From positions 19,114,993-19,178,992 of the forward strand of contig OY855908.1 in the NCBI GenBank assembly GCA_963693305.1: DNA of 64,000 nt. The letters run 5' to 3'. The notes under the pieces are model-generated. The model did no database searches. It was not told the origin of the DNA and worked only from the letters and a program-made list of their open reading frames with translations. Made by a program: the position numbers and the translations under genes. Numbering within the stretch: position 1 is the stretch's first letter; every line of letters starts with the position of its first letter. This document shows positions 24,101 through 34,879 of the stretch, piece after piece. This DNA is from Meandrina meandrites (taxonomy: Eukaryota > Cnidaria > Anthozoa > Scleractinia > Meandrinidae).

Positions 24101-27100
24101 ATAATACTGGTAGAGTGTTTCTTTGAAACGTTTTCTAGTTGCTTAGTTACGTATTGATAGAGTACGCTCATTCCAATAGTAACATCCAATAGCAGTGGGA
24201 CGTGTTCAATGGGGTCAACAACACCAGGGTGGGGGGGGGGGCTCTGCCTGTCTTCCTAAGGACAGAAAACACTTCACCTGTGGTATAAACATTAAGCCAT
24301 CTGTTTTAATAAACAGTTTTATTGTTTGTTTGCAGCGAAGCTATTATGTTCTTCTATTGAAGCTGTGGGTGAATAAGGCTGTTGACCATCTCTCAAGTCT
24401 GCATAGTAAGTTTTATTTTGTTCAAGAAATATGAAAATATAATTTCATTGTTCATTCGAAATTGCATTATTGAAATGACAAGTTCAGTTTTTAATATCAT
24501 TAGACCTTATTGAATTCAGTGGTTCTGATACCCACTGTGAGATTTAAGTGTCGAAGAACACAACTCCATGACCCTCACCAGCGCTCAAACCTGGGCTGTT
24601 TAAACCAACGTGCTAATCATAGTGCCACTGCATCTCCCAGTGAATGCAGTCCTGAACTTTAAATTTTTAAATGTAATATTGTAGGTGAAATAGAGATCCT
24701 TGAACACATGAAAACACTTAAAGGAAAAGGAGATGGGAAAACTCAAGGAAACAAGCCTCTTGAAGCAAAGGTTGGAATGACCATTTTGCTTATTTACCAC
24801 TTTCACATCTTCCATAATACACCTTGTTTGCCCCAAACAATTTTGCAGAAGCATTGTTTTCGATTTTTCTTGGGACATACAGTCATCCCAAGAGAATGCA
24901 AAATGTTGGGGGCAAAGAAGGGGTATTAGGGGAGATGTGGAAATGGTGAATCTGTTTTGCCTCTCATTAATACCTTTTGATCCTAAGATACCCTAGGCCA
25001 AGGAGAGTCTTGCTGGAAATACATGTATTATTTGTTTCTTTGCTGAAATTTTGTCCTTTCTCTCACTTATGACAAGACTATCGTTGTATATGTGAGAACT
25101 GCTGATTGTACCATCTGTTCTTTTAGTCTCAACAGAGCTTCAAACCTATCTTGATAACAAGGGAGATGATTAAGGTATGGAATAGCGTTACACTGATAGG
25201 CTAATTACCTCGAAAGCAACAAGCAGAGTTTAAAGACTAACTAATCTGGAGGCTTTGAAATAGTTAAAAGAAACTGTTGAAAAATCTCCACCCTGATATC
25301 GGTGGCGCTGAAAAGAACGCTGGAAGTACCGAGATTCGTTTGGGTTTTGGATTTTGTTAACTTGTTAAAAAAAAGAAAAAAGTTCCATTTCTGTGTGTGG
25401 TCGCCTTTATTTCCTTCATTTTGAAATTTAGCACCTCTTTCGTGTTAATTTCCTCTATTGGAAAGTAATTTTTCCTTCACTTCGCGTTAATTGAAGTCGC
25501 GTTAATTTCCAATACCTTAATTAACACGAGCGTTAAATTCCTTTATTATATAAACTACAGTGCGTTATAGGGATTTTGGCCGCTGAGAAATGTCGTATCA
25601 GAACACGTGTTCTGATATCGTATCAAACACATGAGTCCTGATTTGACCTTTGGAATATTCACCTTTTGAAAGGATTGAGCTAAATTTATATAATACATGG
25701 GAGCTTGGAGAGATGAAATTGATCTTCTCGTGTTCAATCTCGATATCTCACTCATTCGCTGTGCTCACTCGTGAGATATCGAGTTGAACACTCGAAGATA
25801 AATTTCGTATCTCTGCGCGCCCATGTATTATCCTCTATATAATAATGTATTATTGGTATTTTGGTGGTTTAGAATAGTAATCATCAGATTCTTTCAATTT
25901 ATTATTGTCTATGCACATTCCTGTTTAGTTGCCAAATGATTCTTGGTATCTCTGGATAATTCCCTTTTATTGTGCACTTTCGTGTTTAAGTCAATACAGG
26001 GAATGTTTGATTCACTTGTCAGGACAAAGTATTTGGAGCAGGCTATCCTAGTGTTCCAACCATGTCGCAAGAGGAATTCCTAGAGAAGGAAATTCTGGAG
26101 GGAAAAGTTGTCCTGGATTACAAAGAGTAAGCATATCCTTTGAACCAATTTCAGTCGCATTCTACGTAGAAAACGTGCTGAAATCGTTTAACGTCGCTTG
26201 TTGCTTCCATGATGCGTCCCAACATGGTTGAATCAAGTATGCAGCTTGAATTACATTTTTTAAAACATAAAAATGTTATGTGAAATTGAGTATTTGGGTG
26301 TTTCATGTAAAAGAAATTCCTAAATCGATACATGTAGATTTTTGCAGTTACAGTTTATGTAGCAACTTTCCAAATACTTCCAAACAAAGCCCCACTCATA
26401 GATTTGAACACATGACTTTTCATTTTGCTTATTCTGAGTGGTAAAGTGTTCATACTGAATTCACAATCTGTTCTTTTGTCTAGAGATTGTCTAGAGATTG
26501 TTTTGCTACATAACTGCAGAGATCTCGTTTTATATCTTTATTCCAATCACATAACTTTTAATGGTAGCCGCTAAATCTCTTCACCTATCTGAAGTTTGTA
26601 ACCCTGCAACTTTCTGCACATAATGGATATCCCCTTAAAATTACTTTGAAATTACTTTTTAAAATATTTTAACCGGTGGCCTCTTTCCTTTCGTTTCTTA
26701 TTGCGTGTTTCGTCGATTTGATTAGTGCTTTCGGTTTTGAACATGCTTTGCATATGTGCAAAAGTTCTTCCAGCCTCGTTAATATTATTAAAGTATGGAG
26801 GATAGGCAACTTCATCAAGAAATTGAAATATCTCTTATTTCTCTTCTTTCACAAAGTTCATAAAAGCAATAGACCACACTTGGGATTCTGAGAGAATACG
26901 AGAAAAGCTTGTAGATCACGCGCCTGTTCTCCAAACATCCGGCGTGAGTTTATTGCGCCAGTAAACCTAGACATTAACATGTAATATGACTTTGTACTGT
27001 TTAATTTTGAAAAAGATACGCCAACTGGCTGATAATTTGACCCACATTTAAACAGTCGTATAACCTTACTTTTTACTTGCTGTTCATTTTTACCAGTGAC

Positions 27101-27787
27101 CAAAAACAGAACAAGAAGTCAAGTGACGACGAGTCCGACAGCGAGGATGACCCAGCTAAACTTCAGAAAAAGAGGGACTGGGATGAGTGGAAAGATGGTA
27201 CGTTGAATAGTTTATTGATGTTATATTGAGGAGCATAAGTACTGAAATCTGATTGGTTGAGACAAAGGGCATGGGACTAATAACTGGCCTCTGATTGGTT
27301 AACTATCTGCGTTCCACCCTTGATTTTTTACCTTTATTTTTTTACGTTAAAAATAACAATAATAATAACATTTATAATGCGCAAATATCATAAAATGTTC
27401 AAATGTGCACGACAAGATTAAAAACGGAATAAAAAAAGCTAAAATTACAGTTAAGAGTAAACTTACAATGAATTTAAAAAGCTAAAATTACAATTAAATA
27501 AAAACGAAAACAAGTTTTTTGCTAAAACAAGATGTTGAACCTAAATTTGAGAAAGAGGATTTTTCATTCGAACGTACATTGTATATTATCTTAGCGAAGA
27601 TGTTGCGTTCTCATGCAAAGCTTTATAAATCGAATATTTGTAGCAGAAAATCACTTTCAAGCAAAGGGTTACGTTCGTGCTATCATTTACTGAGTTTGGA
27701 TTTGCCTATACACCAAGGATCTAATTTCTACGCTGATTCTTTTTAGACCATCGTCGTGGTTGGGGTAACAGAGAGAACATGGGCTGA
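15150..27787 (+). CDS. IGBP1: IGBP1 / alpha4 (TAP42) regulator of PP2A-type phosphatases (12 exons)
   Basis: Alpha4 binds and stabilises the catalytic subunits of PP2A, PP4 and PP6 and acts downstream of TOR (family knowledge). Exons: 15150-15266, 17414-17526, 17945-18029, 18548-18601, 19380-19511, 23741-23791, 24336-24405, 24685-24770, 25127-25174, 26023-26126, 27097-27197, 27747-27787. They total 1002 nt, giving 333 residues plus TGA, close to human IGBP1 (339). All junctions use GT-AG and keep frame. Family stretches are LFSRNEELSEVPTSEL, LLPAFLGDLFLKQ, SRQEKIARYKEQKE, KVFGAGYPSVPTM and the C-terminal RDWDEWKDDHRRGWGN, after an Asp/Ser-rich acidic stretch. The N-terminal half should form the TPR-like helical phosphatase-binding domain. 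Introns host many insertions; intron 5 (4.2 kb) carries elements C, D and tRNA-like repeats. Confidence 0.95.
15735..15887. mobile_element. pogo/Tc1-mariner-type MITE in IGBP1 intron 1
   Basis: The ends CAGTGGAA and TTCCACTG are inverted and flanked by TA on both sides (15733-15734, 15888-15889), the target of Tc1/mariner-pogo transposons. The 153 bp have no coding capacity. The rest of intron 1 (to 17413) shows no gene. Confidence 0.75.
17585..17760. repeat. TTCCAAAGATGT / TTTCCGAAGATGT degenerate repeat in IGBP1 intron 2
   Basis: A run of related 12-18-mers around TTCC(A/G)AAGATGTCCCAA. A similar CTTCGGAAAT run is present near 46340-46460. Function unknown. Confidence 0.4.
18240..18268. 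repeat. Perfect 13-bp inverted repeat with 3-base loop
   Basis: GTTTTCTTCTCAT, GAA, then the exact reverse complement. It would form a tight hairpin in the IGBP1 intron 3 transcript. Confidence 0.8.
18293..18410. mobile_element. MITE with AGACATTT / AAATGTCT ends (second copy of the 5850 family)
   Basis: The ends are inverted and the right arm, reverse-complemented, matches the left arm of 5850-5952 (AGACATTTTAGTGTG). It lies in IGBP1 intron 3, opposite in orientation to the first copy. Confidence 0.7.
19960..21819. mobile_element. Non-autonomous Mutator-like element C with GGTCCATGGACC-array ends
   Basis: The element is 1860 bp in IGBP1 intron 5. Its ends are GGGAGGGAACAAAACATGG and, inverted, GGGAGAGGACAAAACATGG, each followed by arrays of GGTCCATGGACC. 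The exact 9-bp duplication CAGGAAAAT is at 19951-19959 and 21820-21828. It is colinear with B except that it lacks B's internal segment and carries a segment of its own at about 21158-21590. The internal frames do not look like a recognisable protein. Confidence 0.92.
20328..20438. mobile_element. Foldback element inside C (orthologous insertion to 12582-12692)
   Basis: It has the same TAGTCTCC hairpin at the same place as in element B, with ACACAAAGC before it and GACACAAAGC after it. Confidence 0.85.
21991..22890. mobile_element. Non-autonomous Mutator-like element D, inserted into a tRNA-like repeat
   Basis: The element is 900 bp. Its ends TAGCCTGCG(N4)AGACG are inverted, with further inverted similarity for about 35 bp. 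The exact 9-bp duplication CAATGGGAT is at 21982-21990 and 22891-22899. About 22340-22600 is an inverted, diverged match to the core of A, B and C, including (N)CAAGGTCTGAAATA(A)TCCATG. It splits the T arm and acceptor of a minus-strand tRNA-like sequence. Confidence 0.88.
22891..22957 (-). pseudogene. tRNA-Thr(UGU)-like sequence, 3' end displaced by element D
   Basis: On the minus strand it starts GGACTCATAGCTC, with a perfect anticodon stem TCGCA/TGCGA and loop CTTGTGT (U33 present, anticodon TGT, Thr). The remaining acceptor, the T run and the CAGCTTCTTT tail lie left of element D, below 21990. Of the tRNA-like copies here it has the best anticodon arm, so it points to tRNA-Thr as ancestor. 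Confidence 0.6.
22983..23054 (+). pseudogene. Degenerate tRNA-Thr-like sequence
   Basis: Begins GGCTTCATAGCTCAACTGG with anticodon loop CCAGTAT. It faces the minus-strand copy across a 25-bp gap. The start of another unit (AGCTTCATAGCTCAG) appears at 23228, 245 bp later, so a diverged tandem period of about 245 bp exists here. Confidence 0.55.
25690..25832. mobile_element. Foldback MITE with AATACATGGG ends in IGBP1 intron 9
   Basis: Inverted arms include AATACATGG, GATCTTCTCGTGTTCAA and TCGATATCTCAC. A second copy with the same arms lies at 46490-46613. Confidence 0.75.
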
Positions 27788-28110
27788 AGTGACAACAACA
27801 GATGGAAAAAAGACGAGTCGTCCAGTGTCACGCCATAACGATGGCGATGATCCGTCACGCTTTCCTTGCAACGGATAGGAAATGGCTTTTCACTTTTATT
27901 CTTTATGACGGTGGACTGCCTTCATTTAAATTTTAATCAGAAGATATTACAAAGAGAAGTGGGAACGCAGTATCTGTCATCTTACCCAGCAACCGTATCA
28001 CTTCACCCCTCCTTACACAGTAAGCTGGATAAGCAGTCATGACCGGCCTTTCCACTCTCCTATCTCGAGGACTGCCAGATCTGACTGAAACACGGCACGG
28101 AAGATGAATT

Positions 28111-28116
28111 AATAAA
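28111..28116 (+). terminator. IGBP1 polyadenylation signal AATAAA
   Basis: An AATAAA lies about 325 bp after the stop codon, with a GT-rich stretch soon after. It is the first good signal after the last exon. Confidence 0.6.
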
Positions 28117-28727
28117 AATGCCTTGAATTGCCTCTGGTGTATTTCATTTGCTTTTTAATTTTTATGTGGACTTTCACACGAAGTGTGAAAATCCACATAT
28201 TGTGATCGTGCAGTTTTCCCGATTGGGACGTCAATTTCCGTGATAACTCGTGTCAGCGCTTTCGGAAGCTTTCGAGGGTGTTCGGAAATCCGAAGTTTTG
28301 GAGGGAGTTTATGTTAAGTTGGACGTGAAGCCGGGAAATGAACTGCCCACGAGACGCCACAAAGAAAGCATCACGCATGCTAAATACTCGACTTTCATTA
28401 ATCTTTATATTTGCATGGCGTTCGACTGAACTGCGGGCAAAGGTAACGCTATTTTTCACACTTTTCGCGCGCTATTTGTGTTCGACTGGACCTCAGTTGC
28501 TGTATTCGCTTGATTCGCATACAATTGAAAATAGTTGATTAGCATTATTTAGCAAATATCTGGATATTTGTTGTTTTGTTTCAGCTTTGCCACCCAGAAT
28601 CTTTAGAACGGTAGAATGGATACACAACGAGTCAAAACCAAACAAAACAAGTTCACTAATCAAGTTGTTTTCCCGGGGCTTTCCCGCATTCATTATTGTC
28701 TTGGATTTCTCTCAATTTTAATTCGAA

Positions 28728-30375
28728 CAAGAAGTTGCTATAGCAACTTAAAACCGCGCTTATATTTTTTTGCTAATGCACAGCTTTCTTCCTCAAAAGT
28801 CAGGGCGAAATTTAATCTGTTTGCACTATGAGTAAAGGAATACCAAAGTAGTCACACGAGTCACACAATCCAATGTTGCACCATCGTTCATAGCCGTTGT
28901 GAAATTTATGATGACGTAGTGGTCTTAATCTGGAACTTCGCTGAAGACATGAATGGGCATGAATTAAACAAAAAGAAAACTAGCATTCCACTACTTGGAT
29001 GCTAGTAATAACTGTTATTTTCTTTAGGTAAAAGTCACGATTAAATGTAATTGGTTTGTGCCGTGAGTGAGAGCCCGCAGGAAGGTAATCACACGATTCT
29101 AACATTTCAAGCATTGCAATGTTCACGGCTATATTTAGAAGGGCGGTGTACGGCGGTAATTTCCCTACCAATGATGTAATCCTTGCAAGTGCTTACCTTG
29201 GGGGTTTTCCCTTCTAATGACGTAACCCCTGCACGTTCGGACACGCTCAATTGTTTACTTAAGCAAATATTTCATTTCCTTTCAAATCTTTGAACTCACT
29301 TCGATGAAATAGCCAAAGAATTCACTTCGATTGCCTAAACCCACAAGAAATACTCGCAGAAGAGGAAACAAATTAAATTAATGACCGTCGCTTCTGCCGA
29401 CAAAAACATGCAAATAGAACACAATGTTATTTGTCACGTAACGAAAGTGAAACCTGCAACATCAGCACATTCAATGGCTGACGTAATACCTTTTTTCAGT
29501 GTATTCAACATTCGCTTTGAATCCAACGCTTCGATAAAACTAAAAGAAAATATACTTTATACACAATAAAGAAAACAATATCTGCAACATTTTCGGTACA
29601 TTAATGTTTCAACAGCTTTTGGCGAATAAACATCATAGGTTGCGTGATTTCAAAGCCCCAAACACGATTTGGCCGAGTGGAGGTTTGCGTCTGGTCACCG
29701 ACAAAAAAAAAAATAACAAGAAGTTGCTATAGCAACTTAAAACCGCGCTTATATTTTTGGCTAATTAACAGCTTTCTTTCTCAAAAGGCACGGTTAAATT
29801 TAATCTGTATTATGAGTAAAGGAGTAGCAAAGTAGTCACGTTAGTCACACAATCCGCGTGTTGTGCCCGGCTATCTTTAGTTTGGGGGTTTTTCCCTTCT
29901 AATGACGTAGCCCCTGCACGTTCGGGCACGCTCAATTTCATTTCCTTTCAAATATTTGAACTCACTTCAAGGAAATAGCCAAAGAATTCACTTCGATTGC
30001 CTAAACCCACAAGAAATACTCGCAGAAGAGGAAACAAATTAAATTAATGACCGTCGCTTCTGCCGACATAAACATGCAAATGAAACACAATGTTATTTGT
30101 CACGTAACGAAAGTGAAACCTGCAACATCAGCGCATTCCATGGCTGACGTAATACCTTTTTCAGTGTATTCAACATTCGCTTTGAATCGAACGCTTCGAT
30201 AAAACCAAAAGAAAATATACTTTATACACAATAAGGAAAACAATATCCGCAACATTTTCCGTACATTCATGTTTCAACAGCTTTTGGCGAATAAACATCA
30301 CAGGTTGCGTGATTCAGTCCCGATCACGATTTGGCCGAGTGGAGGTTTGCGTCTGGTCACCGACAAAAAAATTAC
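28728..30375. repeat. Tandem duplication of a ~1 kb noncoding segment
   Basis: About 28728-29716 and 29717-30375 are direct copies. Both start AGAAGTTGCTATAGCAAC and end GTCTGGTCACCGACAAAAA. The second copy lacks about 300 bp (corresponding to roughly 28890-29200). No protein is seen. The stretch 28130-28727 also shows no gene. Confidence 0.75.
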
Positions 30376-30399
30376 AAAAAAAAAAAAATAATAATAATA

Positions 30400-30506
30400 A
30401 TAAATCACGTGCAAAGCAAGAACCGCGCTCGGCCCATGGCCGCGCGGTTAATAATAAATCCCGTGTAAAACAAGAACCGCGCTCGGCCCATGGCCGCGCG
30501 GTTAAT
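30400..30506 (+). repeat. Two tandem 54-bp units with a GC-rich hairpin
   Basis: CAAGAACCGCGCTCGG recurs at 30417 and 30471; each unit contains the near-palindrome CCGCGCTCGGCCCATGGCC. Confidence 0.75.
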
Positions 30507-31040
30507 AACGCAATCTGACTGATGTCGAATTCAAAACTGCTGGTAAAAAGTAAGTGTGAATCGCATAAAACTTATTTGGAACCGAAAAATGTATGTATTG
30601 AAACCGTGCGGTAAACTAAATTACCGATAATTATAAAACGTGTCGTTCGCAACTCGTCGACGGTTGTTAGTAATCCGCGGAACGACGGAACACGGAACGG
30701 CGGAACGACGGAACGAGAAACAGCGGAACGGGATTTTTTTTCTGTTTTTTTTTTTTAACAAAAAAAAAAACAACAAAGAAAAAGTAAATATATCTCACAA
30801 AATAAAGGGCATGCATATATTCTTTATCCTTCGAAGTCGATCTAGAGCCAGGTTGTCGAGTTCATTTCGAGTGAGGATTTCAAGGAGAAGCGTGACTGCC
30901 CTTCGGACTTGCTCGCCCCAATCGAGACAATGAAACGTACAAAGTTGAAGCAAGTCAAAAAAGCCGTTGACAAAAAAAAAAACAATAGAAAGGCCTCAAA
31001 AGTTACTATTTCGTAAGAAAAAAACAAAGAACAGAAATGA

Positions 31041-31414
31041 AAAGCCCACAACAAGGGTTATTTTCAGTTGGTCACCCATCCAAGTACTAACCCCGCCCAA
31101 CAGGGGTTATAGGCGCTTATATGAGATTTAGCTCAAGGCGGTTATATGCCTTATAGGCGCCTCGTCAAGCAATTAAATTCCTTTTTTGTTCGTCAAGCAA
31201 TTAAATTAAATTCCTTTTTTGTAACTACTCAGCTCGTTTAGTTTATTTCTATTCTGAGTAGTTTTTTTGCCTATTTTAGTTAATTTTCTATTCTGCTGTA
31301 ATTTTTTTCTCAATTTAATTTGGCAAAATAAAATGGTTGTTGTTGTTGTTAACAGGGCTTAACTTCAGCGATCGGACAAGAACCGTTGCTTTCCATGTGG
31401 TATCAGAAAGCGCG
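31041..31414 (-). rRNA. 5S rRNA-like sequence in the left arm, split by an insertion
   Basis: It is the inverted counterpart of 31992-32110. The 3' part is at about 31041-31105 and the 5' part at about 31351-31414, separated by a retroposon-like insertion. Not functional as a gene. Confidence 0.55.
31106..31350 (+). mobile_element. SINE/LINE-tail-like insertion with TTG-repeat 3' end
   Basis: 245 bp flanked by the 7-bp direct repeat AACAGGG (31099-31105, 31351-31357). It ends AATAAAATGG followed by TTG repeats, the form of a retroposon 3' tail. The right arm of element F shows the uninterrupted state apart from 3 bases. Confidence 0.6.
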
Positions 31415-31991
31415 TAAATCAGCTAACGAAAGTCCAGTTTCGGCAACGAAAGTGCCTTATAGGCGCCTCATCTTCAGGAATTGTAAATTTCTGCGATTTT
31501 TTTTGTTTGATCCTTAGCACTCCATTTTGAAAAATAAGAACTTCCTTATCCTTGGAGGACATCTTGCGCAACAATTTTGACCGGCTAACGAGAACGCTAG
31601 ACACCAACAGGACCGGAAATTTGTCTTGCGGCAGTATAGAATGAACCCGGGTTAACGGCCGGCATGTTCCGTTTGTATAAATATCTCTTCATAGACATGA
31701 TAAAAAAGTTGAATTTGTAAGTATAAAGTCGCTAACCCCTAGGAGGGTTGCAAAACTGTTTTAACCAGTAAAAATTGTTTTACTTGACATGTACAATCTT
31801 CAGTGATCTTCATCTTCAATCTTTGAGTGTCTGCAGCGTGTGCCTGCATCTGCAACTATCCCGAAATTTGTAAACCATTAAAGGAAGGTTGTTACCAGAG
31901 TCATGCAAATAGAGAACAAGAAATACCGGTAGATCTTTTGAACAATTTGGCACTTTCGTTGCCGAAACTGGACTTTCGTTAGCTGATTTAC

Positions 31992-32110
31992 GCGCTATCT
32001 GATACCACATGGAAAGCAACGGTTCTTGTCCGATCGCTGAAGTTAAGCCCTGGGCGGGGTTAGTACTTGGATGGGTGACCAACTGAAAATAACCCTTGTT
32101 GTGGGCTTTT
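31992..32110 (+). rRNA. 5S rRNA-like sequence in the right arm of element F
   Basis: About 119 nt align by eye with eukaryotic 5S rRNA along their length: GATACCAC near the start, GTCCGATC, a GAAGTTAAGC box A region, and GGTTAGTACTTGGATGGG (32058-32075) followed by TGACC, which is box C. It ends GGGCTTTT, a Pol III stop. Departures in the middle make it a 5S-derived sequence, not a normal array gene. As part of a TIR it is duplicated on the other strand. Confidence 0.65.
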
Positions 32111-32491
32111 CATTTCTGTTCTTTGTTTTCTTCTTACGAAATAAGTAACTTTTCAGGCCCTTCTATCTTTTTTTGACAACGGCTTTTTTGACGTGCTTCG
32201 ACTTTGTACGTTTCATTGTCTCGATTGGGGCGAGCAAGTCCGAAGGGCAGTCACGCTTCTCCTTGAAATCCACACTCGAAATGAACTCGACAACCTGGCT
32301 CTAGATCAACTTCGAAGGATAAAGAATATATGCATGCCCTTTATTTTGTGAGATATATTTACTTTTTCTTTGATGTTTTTTTTTTTGTTAAAAAAAAAAA
32401 AAAAAAAACAGAAAAAAAATCCCGTTCCGCTGTTTCTCGTTCCGTCGTTCCGCCGTTCCGTGTTCCGTCGTTCCGCGGATTACTAACAACC

Positions 32492-33691
32492 CTCGTCGAC
32501 TCCACTCGAAAAGTAATTCAAGAACGATGATAATTTTAGGTTGAAAAAAAGTATTTATCTGCCATCTTGCATCAAGAAATTATTAGTGAAATCTTGTTGA
32601 AAGGCGATAAAAGCCATTACGGAAAATTGATATATAAAAACAACGCATTCAAAGAAAATGAGTTAATTAATGAGTTCAGCTGTTGTTTACACAAGCGTTC
32701 AGATGAAATGTCACGCAAACAAAGACAGTCTACATACTCCGCGAAATATTTATTTATGAATGGACTGAAATTAGTATCCCCGATTTCTAGTGGTAAGATT
32801 TTGTTTTTGTTCTTAATAACTAATTCTATTGTTCTTATTTCAATTTAAAGATCTTATTTGTCAATTTCTAGTACCCCCCCCCCCCCCCCTTCCGCTTCTC
32901 TGGCACAATTTAAATTGGACTGCATTTCAATGTTTAAGGCGATCTTCAGGGTAAATTGCAAGGTGTGTTCTCAAAACAAAAAAGTAGTTTTTCTTTCATG
33001 ATCATAAGAAAAGTTGATTGATAAGTTTTTTATCATCTCGAGTTTCAAGTGACTGTCAACTCATATTTGACTGATACTTAGACTTGCCAACAAGTTGAGC
33101 TCACAGAGCGCGAAGCGCTAGAGCGCCGGGGTCTATTTCAAAACCGGAAACGAGAAGCAAACGTCTTTAAAAAGGTCTAACATTGGCTCATCTACTCATT
33201 TGTTATCAAAAGCAAATGAAAGTCCACATATGTACGCATTGCGGACCCACTTTTATTTTCATTGCCGCCGCAAGATAATCGACATGTCAGTGTATTCAGC
33301 TGTACTAAGTACCACCTATCTTATACTAAAGGTACAACAAACAAACAAATACAGGATTTCATAAAACAACGAGCCTTATGGAAAAGCAGCGTAACGTTTC
33401 TGTCACACATTGTAATGCATTTTAGTGTATTATTAAATGATAACAATAAAAATATATAAAATATAGATTTCTATAGCACTACATCTATTAAAAATCAGTA
33501 GCGCTTTACAATATTAACAAGATAAAAAGTTATAAAATATCGCGGAAAGATAAAACTATAAATTTACACAATATGAGCGAGCAAAACTAACAATTATAAA
33601 CCCGTTTAAATGTTTAAACAAGTTCGTCTTGAGGCACATAGTCTTAAGTTGTCTGATTAACTGTTGCAGAGTTTTGGGGCAGCATATACAG
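32492..33691. other. A/T-rich stretch with no supported gene
   Basis: An open frame at 32567-32848 has no recognisable domain and normal-looking but unmatched composition; I do not call it. A C14 run lies near 32875-32889. Confidence 0.4.
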
Positions 33692-34168
33692 CCCGGGGGA
33701 GGGGAGGGGATGTACTCCTCTATATCAGGTGTATAGGTATGTGCCGCCCCAAAGGGTATGGTTTTTGAGCCGTTTTGGTCTGGAAACGGATATAGATTTT
33801 GAACATTTTGGTCTGAAATTGGGTATGGTTGTCGGGGGAACATTCACGAAAGCTTATAAACTTATTTTTCTTCCCAGCAACTGGGGCGAGTAACTAGTGA
33901 GTGAGAAAGAGAAATAAACAAAATATATCATTGCACCCAAATATTACCTATTCATTTTCGCAACGTTGACTTCCGTTCAGCACTGATGCACATGCTATGC
34001 TTAGTCACGTACTACAAAGAAAACGGGTATGGATTTTTGAGGCCAGGTCTATAAACGGGTGTGGAAAATGGCACTTTTTGGTCTGAAATAAGGTCTGGAT
34101 TTGGAGATGCGGGCGGCACACCCCCACCAAAAATTCCAAGGAGTACCCCCCCCCCCCCCCCCCCCGGG
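33692..34168. mobile_element. hAT-like MITE with poly-G/poly-C ends and 8-bp duplication
   Basis: The ends CCCGGGGG and CCCCCGGG are followed inwards by GTACTCC-type motifs in inverted orientation. The direct repeat ATATACAG is at 33684-33691 and 34169-34176. Eight-base duplications are typical of hAT. The interior repeats GGTCTG(A)AA and GGGTATGG motifs. Confidence 0.8.
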
Positions 34169-34474
34169 ATATACAGAGAGTGAAAAAGGTCAAAAAAGAA
34201 ACAGACTTCGTAAGCTGCGTAGCACTTGTTCGTTGAAATAAGTTGAGAAAATGTTTAAGTGATAGCGGAAAATTAGACTCTTTACAGCCTCTATTTGTCA
34301 ACGCAAGTCGGCGAGCAAAGCGAGCGCGAAGCGCGAAGCGCGAAGCACAGGGAATGGGGGCTAGCGCCTTTCGTTTTGCCCTGCCGTCCAGTTCACTCGC
34401 CGCTCTTTCCCCGCGATCGAAGAAAAACAAAAAAAAATAGAGGGCTGTGAACAGTTTAGTGCTAAATTTGTTGA

Positions 34475-34512
34475 AAACCAAACGTTTCGGGCTTTACCCT
34501 TCATCATTAGGT
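34475..34512 (-). ncRNA. Hammerhead-ribozyme-like core (retroelement end signature)
   Basis: On the minus strand the stretch reads ATGATGA, GGG-TAAA-GCCC helix, then GAAAC, which is the layout of a hammerhead core (CUGAUGA, helix II, GAAAC), with A in place of the first C. Similar motifs sit at ends of Penelope-like elements. A second related motif (CACTAGCCGAAACGTC on the minus strand) is at about 34590-34610. Self-cleavage is not established. Confidence 0.35.
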
Positions 34513-34879
34513 AAAAATATATAGGATTGTAAGTTGTGTTAGTATAGTTTGTTAGTAGTTTGATGCTGAGGCTGACTAAAAGTCTTGTAACTTTCAAGAC
34601 GTTTCGGCTAGTGCTCAAGCGTTAAAAAAAGAAGAACGCACGTGAAAACGTTTACAGCAACCCATAAAGCACGCTATACGGGACTCACGAGGGAACATAT
34701 GGGAAACGAAAACAAGCACCTGAAAAGGTCAAGGTTAGGATCAGGGTAAGCGTAGGTTTAGCAATGAGTTAACACATCTTTGTAGAACTTTCAGGGAAGA
34801 AGGTAACGTAGATATTATCACGGGTAAATCTCGAAGGAAAAGACCAGCTAAAGAAGGACGGAAAAAAACGAGCAAGAAA

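Larger units (their letters stand above)
30662..32491. mobile_element. Long-TIR Mutator-like element F carrying 5S rRNA-like arms
   Basis: The element is 1830 bp. The arms start GGTTGTTAGTAATCCGCGG, pass through a CGGAACGA subrepeat array, and stay inverted for about 550 bp each, meeting near 31456 and 31949. The exact 9-bp duplication CTCGTCGAC is at 30653-30661 and 32492-32500. Long TIRs with 9-bp duplications fit Mutator-like transposons. The central ~0.5 kb encodes nothing I recognise. The left arm is interrupted by a 245-bp insertion. Confidence 0.92.

Noticed and set aside
32567..32848. 93-residue frame
   Set aside because: No recognisable motif, no splice or promoter context; A/T-rich region where such frames are expected by chance.
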